Assembly (NCBI GenBank): GCA_018333835.1
Contig: JAGXSL010000127.1
Location: 1 to 32,451 of the forward strand
Direction of reading: 5' to 3'
Length of the DNA: 32,451 nucleotides
Source of the DNA: Lysobacteraceae bacterium
GTDB taxonomy: Bacteria > Pseudomonadota > Gammaproteobacteria > Xanthomonadales > Xanthomonadaceae
Below the pieces are notes generated by a model, which was not told where the DNA came from, ran no database searches, and saw nothing but the letters and a program-made list of their open reading frames with translations. Within the stretch, counting starts at the first letter, position 1; each line of letters opens with the position of its first letter. The position numbers and the translations under genes were made by a program. This document shows positions 27,552 to 32,451 of the stretch, piece by piece.

Positions 27552-27561
27552 GTTTGCAAAC
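27552..27561. promoter_or_regulatory. Perfect palindrome GTTTGCAAAC abutting the ndk start codon
   Basis: Between SD-like AAAGG and ATG (27562): ...TTGACAAAGGTTTGCAAACATG. Confidence 0.45.
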
Positions 27562-27987
27562 ATGCCCGTCGAGCGCACCCTTTCGATCATCAAGCCGGAC
27601 GCCGTCGCGAAGAACGTGATCGGCCCGATCTACGCGCGTTTCGAGAACGCCGGCCTGAGGATCGTCGCGGCGAAGATGAAGCAGCTGTCGCGCCAGGAGG
27701 CCGAGGGCTTCTACGCCGTGCACCGGGAGCGCCCGTTCTTCAATGCGCTGGTCGAGTTCATGGTCTCCGGCCCGGTGATGATCCAGGTGCTGGAAGGCGA
27801 GAACGCGGTGCTGAAGAACCGCGAGCTGATGGGCGCCACCAACCCGAAGGACGCCGCACCCGGCACGATCCGTGCCGATTTCGCGCAGTCGATCGACGCC
27901 AACGCCGTCCACGGCTCGGACAGCGCCGAGAACGCGGCGGTCGAGATCGCCTACTTCTTCAGCGCGACGGAACTCTGCCCGCGCTGA
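27562..27987 (+). CDS. ndk: Nucleoside diphosphate kinase (141 aa)
   Basis: [62 protein letters not shown]. Confidence 0.98.
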   Translation: MPVERTLSIIKPDAVAKNVIGPIYARFENAGLRIVAAKMKQLSRQEAEGFYAVHRERPFFNALVEFMVSGPVMIQVLEGENAVLKNRELMGATNPKDAAPGTIRADFAQSIDANAVHGSDSAENAAVEIAYFFSATELCPR

Positions 27988-28011
27988 GCGCGGTCCCGAC
28001 GATGCGAGGCC

Positions 28012-29199
28012 ATGAGCCCGGTTGACGCCCCGACCGCCACGATCCCACCGGCCCCGCCGGCGGAGGCCGCGCGCGTCAACCTGCTCGACCTCGACCGCGT
28101 GGGGATGGAGGGCTTCTTCGAGCGCGAGCTCGGCGAGAAGCGCTTCCGCGCCCACCAGGTCATGAAGTGGATCTACCACCGCCATGTCACCGACTTCGGC
28201 GGCATGACCGACCTCGGCAAGGCCCTGCGCGGCAAGCTGGAGGACCGCTGCGAGGTGCGGCCGCCGAAGACCATGTTCGACAAGCCGTCCGCCGACGGCA
28301 CGCACAAGTGGCTGCTCGGCATGGACGCGGGCAATGCCGTCGAAACCGTCTTCATCCCCGACAAGGGCCGCGGCACGCTCTGCGTGTCGAGCCAGGTCGG
28401 CTGCGGCCTGAACTGCCAGTTCTGCTCCACCGCGACGCAGGGCTTCAACCGCAACCTCTCGGCCGCCGAGATCATCGGCCAGGTGTTCGTGGCGGCGCGG
28501 CACCTCGGCAACGTGCCGCACAAGGACCGCAAGCTCACCAACGTCGTGATGATGGGCATGGGCGAGCCCCTGCTCAACTTCGAGAACGTGGTGACGGCGA
28601 TGAGCCTCATGCGCGACGACCTCGGCTTCGGGCTGGCGAGCAAGCGCGTCACGCTCTCCACCGCCGGCATGGTGCCGATGATCGACCGGCTCGCCGCGCG
28701 CTGCGACGTGGCCCTGGCCGTCTCGCTGCACGCCGCCAACGACGAGCTGCGCACGCAGCTGGTGCCGCTGAACAAGAAATACCCGATCGCCCTGCTGATG
28801 GCGGCCTGCCTGCGCTACCTGCGCGATACCAGGATCGACTCGATCACCTTCGAGTACACGCTGATGAAGGGCGTCAATGACCAGCCCGAGCATGCGCGGG
28901 AGCTGGCGGCGCTGATGCGCCGGTTCTGCCGGCAGGCGCAGGACGGCCACGCCGCGAAGGTGAACCTGATCCCCTTCAATCCGTTCCCGGGCACGCGCTT
29001 CGAACGCAGCGGCGAGGCCGAAATCCGCGCCTTCCAGAAGATCCTGCTCGACGCCGGCATCCTGACCATGGTGCGGCGCACCCGCGGCGACGACATCGAT
29101 GCCGCCTGCGGCCAGTTGAAGGGGCAGGTGATGGACCGGACCCGGCGGCAGGCCGAGTTCCGCAAGAAGCTCGAAGGAGCCGCCGGTGTGGCGGCCTGA
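28012..29199 (+). CDS. rlmN: 23S rRNA (adenine(2503)-C(2))-methyltransferase (395 aa)
   Basis: [29 protein letters not shown] (radical-SAM CxxxCxxC), [34 protein letters not shown]. Confidence 0.97.
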   Translation: MSPVDAPTATIPPAPPAEAARVNLLDLDRVGMEGFFERELGEKRFRAHQVMKWIYHRHVTDFGGMTDLGKALRGKLEDRCEVRPPKTMFDKPSADGTHKWLLGMDAGNAVETVFIPDKGRGTLCVSSQVGCGLNCQFCSTATQGFNRNLSAAEIIGQVFVAARHLGNVPHKDRKLTNVVMMGMGEPLLNFENVVTAMSLMRDDLGFGLASKRVTLSTAGMVPMIDRLAARCDVALAVSLHAANDELRTQLVPLNKKYPIALLMAACLRYLRDTRIDSITFEYTLMKGVNDQPEHARELAALMRRFCRQAQDGHAAKVNLIPFNPFPGTRFERSGEAEIRAFQKILLDAGILTMVRRTRGDDIDAACGQLKGQVMDRTRRQAEFRKKLEGAAGVAA

Positions 29200-29962
29200 G
29201 GCCACGACGGTCCGGCTGGCCACCGTCGTCCTGGCGGCGATGCTCGCCGCCTGCGCAAGTCCGCCGGCCCCGGTGGTGCCCGGCACCGGCACCAACGCCA
29301 TCGCCCTGCGGTCCATCAACGCGGCCCAGGAACTGCTGGAACGCGGCCGCCTCGACGAGGCACTGGAACAGGCCCGCATCGCCGTGCGCGCCGATCCGCG
29401 CAGCGGCCGCGCCCTGGTCGCCGAGGGGCAGGTGCTCGATGCCCTGGGGCGGCGCGACGAAGCCGGCAAGTCCCTGTCCCGTGCGCTGGCGCTGGCGCCG
29501 CGCGACGGCGTGGTCCTGAACGCACGCGGTACCTGGTTGTGCCGGCACGGCGACGCCAAGGCGGGCCTGGAACTTTTCGGGCGGGCCATCGAGGACCCGA
29601 CCTACCGGCAGCCGGTGCAGGCGCTGGCGAATGCCGGCAGTTGCGCCCTGCAGGAGGGCCTGCTGCCCACCGCCGAGCTGAACTTCCGCGCCGCGCTCGG
29701 GCTGGCACCCACCGACGCGCAGTCGCTGGTCGGCATGGCGCACGTCGAACTGAAGCAAGGCGACGCCCTCGGTGCCCGCGCCTTCCTGCAGCGCCGCGAG
29801 GCCTTGGCACCGCTGACCCCCGCCGAACTGCTGCTGGCGGTCCGCATCGAAGAAGCCGCGGGCGATGCCCGCGCGGCGGCGCGCTACCGCGCGCAGCTCG
29901 CCCCGCTGGGCCAGGGAGGCCCACTCCCGCCTCCCGCCACCCCGAGGGATCCCCGGCCATGA
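29186..29962 (+). CDS. pilW: Type IV pilus biogenesis/stability lipoprotein PilW-like, TPR (258 aa)
   Basis: Lipobox LAAC near the N-terminus, TPR-like repeats, rlmN-pilW-rodZ gene order; GTG start overlapping the rlmN 3' end. Confidence 0.75.
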   Translation: MWRPEATTVRLATVVLAAMLAACASPPAPVVPGTGTNAIALRSINAAQELLERGRLDEALEQARIAVRADPRSGRALVAEGQVLDALGRRDEAGKSLSRALALAPRDGVVLNARGTWLCRHGDAKAGLELFGRAIEDPTYRQPVQALANAGSCALQEGLLPTAELNFRAALGLAPTDAQSLVGMAHVELKQGDALGARAFLQRREALAPLTPAELLLAVRIEEAAGDARAAARYRAQLAPLGQGGPLPPPATPRDPRP

Positions 29963-30843
29963 CCCATCCCGAACCGTCCTCCGGCGTCGCCACGGCGCTC
30001 CGCGCCGCCCGCCTTGCCCAGGGGCTCGAGCTGTCCACCCTCGGACGCGAGCTGAAGCTCCCGCAGACCACGCTGGAGGCCATGGAGCGCGGGGACTGGG
30101 CACGGCTCGGTGCGCCGGTATTCGCCCGCCACCTGCTCGCCCGCTACGCCGCCCGCCTCGGGGTCGAGGTCGATTGCGAGAGCGTCGCCGGCCAACTCCC
30201 GGGGCCGGAACTGCGCTCGCAGGTTCCGCGCTCCCGCCTCGGGCGCTTCGCCGAATTCTCCGCGCGCCAGTTCGCCTACTTGGGCGGCAGCCTGCTGGTG
30301 CTGCCGCTGCTGTATTTCTCGCTGGCGCAGTGGCCGGACGCCGGACGTTCCAGTGCCTACGCCCTCGATCCGGTCCCATCCGGCACGCCGTCCGCCACGG
30401 ACACGCTCGCGGTGGCGATCCCCGCCGCCCTCGGCGACGCGGTGCCTTCGCCCACCGAGTCGGCCGAGTCGACCGCCCCGGCGCCCATGTCCTTGCCTGG
30501 GCCCGCCGCGGGCCCACTGGCTACCGGGACGGTGGCGGCCGGCCTGACCCCCTCGCTGCCCACGGCGGCCCCCGCCCCGGCGCAGCTCGAGTTGCGCTTC
30601 CGCGACGAGAGCTGGATCGAGGTGTTCGCGCGCGACGGTACGGTCCTGGAGCGGGTGCTGGCCCGGGCCGGTGAGGCCCGGCGCTGGCCGCTCGCGCAGG
30701 TCGGCCGGGTCACCATCGGCAATGTCGAGGGCACGGAAGTGTTCGTCGATGGCTCCGGCGTGAACCTCGAACCCGTGCGCGCGGCGAACGTCGCCCGCTT
30801 TGCGCTATCCTCCGACGGCGCCATCGAAGCCGTCCCGCGCTGA
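29959..30843 (+). CDS. RodZ-like HTH / DUF4115 membrane protein (294 aa)
   Basis: Cro-like HTH (LRAARLAQGLELSTLGRELKLPQTTLEAMERGDWARL), TM segment, Pro/Ala/Thr-rich linker, C-terminal DUF4115-like LRFRDESWIEVFARDGTVL. Confidence 0.85.
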   Translation: MTHPEPSSGVATALRAARLAQGLELSTLGRELKLPQTTLEAMERGDWARLGAPVFARHLLARYAARLGVEVDCESVAGQLPGPELRSQVPRSRLGRFAEFSARQFAYLGGSLLVLPLLYFSLAQWPDAGRSSAYALDPVPSGTPSATDTLAVAIPAALGDAVPSPTESAESTAPAPMSLPGPAAGPLATGTVAAGLTPSLPTAAPAPAQLELRFRDESWIEVFARDGTVLERVLARAGEARRWPLAQVGRVTIGNVEGTEVFVDGSGVNLEPVRAANVARFALSSDGAIEAVPR

Positions 30844-30900
30844 CGCCGGCTCCGGCGGCCTTTCCCTTCCGCACGTCCGCGCCCGGCGCGGTGATGGCCC

Positions 30901-31557
30901 ATGTCCAACGACCAGATCGACGAATACGAACAGGGCGAACGCGTCCGCAAGTGGCTCCGTGAAAACGGTGCCTCGGTTTTTGGCGGCATCGCGCTGGGCC
31001 TCGCCGCCATCCTCGGTTTCCAGGCCTTCCAGGCCCGCGGCGACGCCCACCGGGCCGAGGCCTCGATGCAGTTCGAGCGTTTCGTCGAGGCCGAGGATGC
31101 CGGCAACCTCGAATCGGCCACCGCCATCGCCGGCAGCCTCGGCAGCGAGTACGCCGACACCCCGTACCCGGCCCTGGCGGCGTTGCGGCTGGCCGCCTCG
31201 CAGCTCCGCGCCGGCAAGCCGGAGGAGACCCTCGCCGCCATCGAAGCCGGCCTGCCGACCGCCCGCGACCCCGCGTTGCGGCAGATGCTGCTGCTGCGCG
31301 CGGCCCGCGCCGAGCTGGTGCTGGGCCGCCACGACGCCGCGCTGGCCCGCCTGGCCGGCATCGACCTGCCGGCCTACGCGGCCCTGCGCCACGAGATCGA
31401 GGGCGACGCGCTGGCGGCCCAGGGTCGCCGCGACGAGGCCCGCGCCGCCTACGAGCGCGCCCTGACCGCGCTCGACGTGGCCTCGCCCCTGCGTGGCCTG
31501 CTCGAACTCAAGCTCGCCGATGTCGGCGGCACCGCCCAACGCTCCACGGAAGCCTGA
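30901..31557 (+). CDS. YfgM-family TPR protein (218 aa)
   Basis: DEYEQGERVRKWLRENGASVFGGIALGLAAILGFQAF (N-terminal TM anchor), TPR-like repeats, directly upstream of bamB. Confidence 0.88.
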   Translation: MSNDQIDEYEQGERVRKWLRENGASVFGGIALGLAAILGFQAFQARGDAHRAEASMQFERFVEAEDAGNLESATAIAGSLGSEYADTPYPALAALRLAASQLRAGKPEETLAAIEAGLPTARDPALRQMLLLRAARAELVLGRHDAALARLAGIDLPAYAALRHEIEGDALAAQGRRDEARAAYERALTALDVASPLRGLLELKLADVGGTAQRSTEA

Positions 31558-31560
31558 AGC

Positions 31561-32451
31561 ATGCGCAAGTCCCTGGGCCTCGCCCTGTTGTCGATCCTGC
31601 TCCTTCCCGGCTGCGCCACGGTCCGCGACTGGTTCCGGTCCGACGCCGAGCGGGCCGCGGCCCCGGTCGCCCTCGAGCCGATCCCCGGCGCGCGCGCCGT
31701 GCAGCGGCTGTGGTCGGACTCGCTCGGCGAACCCGAAATCGGCTTCGGCCTGCGCCAGCGCCCGGCCTTCGACGGCAGCACGGTCTACGCGGTCACCGGT
31801 GACGGTGCGCTGCGCGCCATCGACATCGAGACCGGTTCGACCCGCTGGGAAACCGTGCTGTCCCCGATCGAGAACCGTCGCGGCTGGCGCCTCTGGCGGA
31901 ACCGCATCGCCGACGGCGGCCTGCATTCCTCGGTCGCGGTGGGCGAGGGGCTGGTGGTCGTGGTCGGCCGCACCGGCGCGGTGTTCGCGGTGGAGGCGGC
32001 CGACGGCCGCCTGCGCTGGGAATCGCAGGCCAGCGCCGAGGTGCTGGCCGCGCCGCTCGTCGTCCGCGGCCTCGTCGTGCTGCGCTCGCAGGATGGCCGC
32101 ACCACCGCCTTCGACGCCGCCTCCGGCGAGCGCCGCTGGAGCCACCAGCGCAGCATCCCGAGCCTGAGCTCGCGCGGGGCCAGCGCCCCGGCCGCGGCCG
32201 TCGGCCTGGTGCTGGTCGGCAACGAGGACGGCACGGTGCTGGCCCTGCGCGCCGAGGACGGCGCCCCGGTCTGGGAAGCCCCGGTGGCCGAGCCGGAGGG
32301 GCGCACCGAACTCGAGCGCATCGCCGACATCGACGGCGACCTCGCCGTCGGCGCCAACCTGCTCTTCGCCACCAGCGTGCGCGGCATCACCGCGGCGGTG
32401 GCGCTGGCCAGTGGCCAGGTCGTCTGGAGCCGCGAGAACGGCGGCTCCACC
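31561..32451 (+). CDS. bamB: Outer-membrane assembly lipoprotein BamB, truncated by window end
   Basis: Lipobox LLLPGCA; beta-propeller repeats (VYAVTGDGALRAIDIETGSTRWE, VVVVVGRTGAVFAVEAADGRLRWE, VLVGNEDGTVLALRAEDGAPVWE). Confidence 0.92.
   Translation, partial: MRKSLGLALLSILLLPGCATVRDWFRSDAERAAAPVALEPIPGARAVQRLWSDSLGEPEIGFGLRQRPAFDGSTVYAVTGDGALRAIDIETGSTRWETVLSPIENRRGWRLWRNRIADGGLHSSVAVGEGLVVVVGRTGAVFAVEAADGRLRWESQASAEVLAAPLVVRGLVVLRSQDGRTTAFDAASGERRWSHQRSIPSLSSRGASAPAAAVGLVLVGNEDGTVLALRAEDGAPVWEAPVAEPEGRTELERIADIDGDLAVGANLLFATSVRGITAAVALASGQVVWSRENGGST

Noticed and set aside
27514-29589. 691-aa minus-strand ORF
   Set aside because: Antisense to ndk and rlmN, both unambiguous.

Overview
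High-GC, densely coding chromosomal segment, probably gammaproteobacterial and Xanthomonadales/Lysobacterales-like (inferred from gene content and order). No tRNA, rRNA, CRISPR array, IS element or phage gene was recognised. From left to right: (i) a lipid/storage-granule neighbourhood (about 0.1-7.6 kb) with a phasin-like mini-protein, a PhaD-like TetR regulator, an acyl-CoA-binding protein, a 662-aa two-domain fatty acyl-CoA reductase resembling the Marinobacter alcohol-forming enzyme, a membrane-anchored degenerate Mrr-like protein, a PhaF-like phasin, a patatin-like lipase, a conserved hypothetical and a PHA_gran_rgn-family protein; no PHA synthase is visible; (ii) a tandem FHA-like membrane protein; (iii) serC-pheA-hisC-aroA-cmk-rpsA-ihfB; (iv) lapA-lapB-WbpL/WecA-like-WbpM-like-galU-FAD oxidoreductase, with a run of 4-nt gene overlaps; (v) a convergent thiolase / FadN-like beta-oxidation operon under a PsrA-like TetR gene with palindromic operator candidates; (vi) ndk-rlmN-pilW-rodZ-like-yfgM-bamB (bamB truncated by the window end). 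The best candidate for an undescribed system is the PHA-granule-type protein set clustered with a fatty alcohol-forming reductase and ACBP. Family assignments come from reading the translations and recalled motifs; no searches were run.
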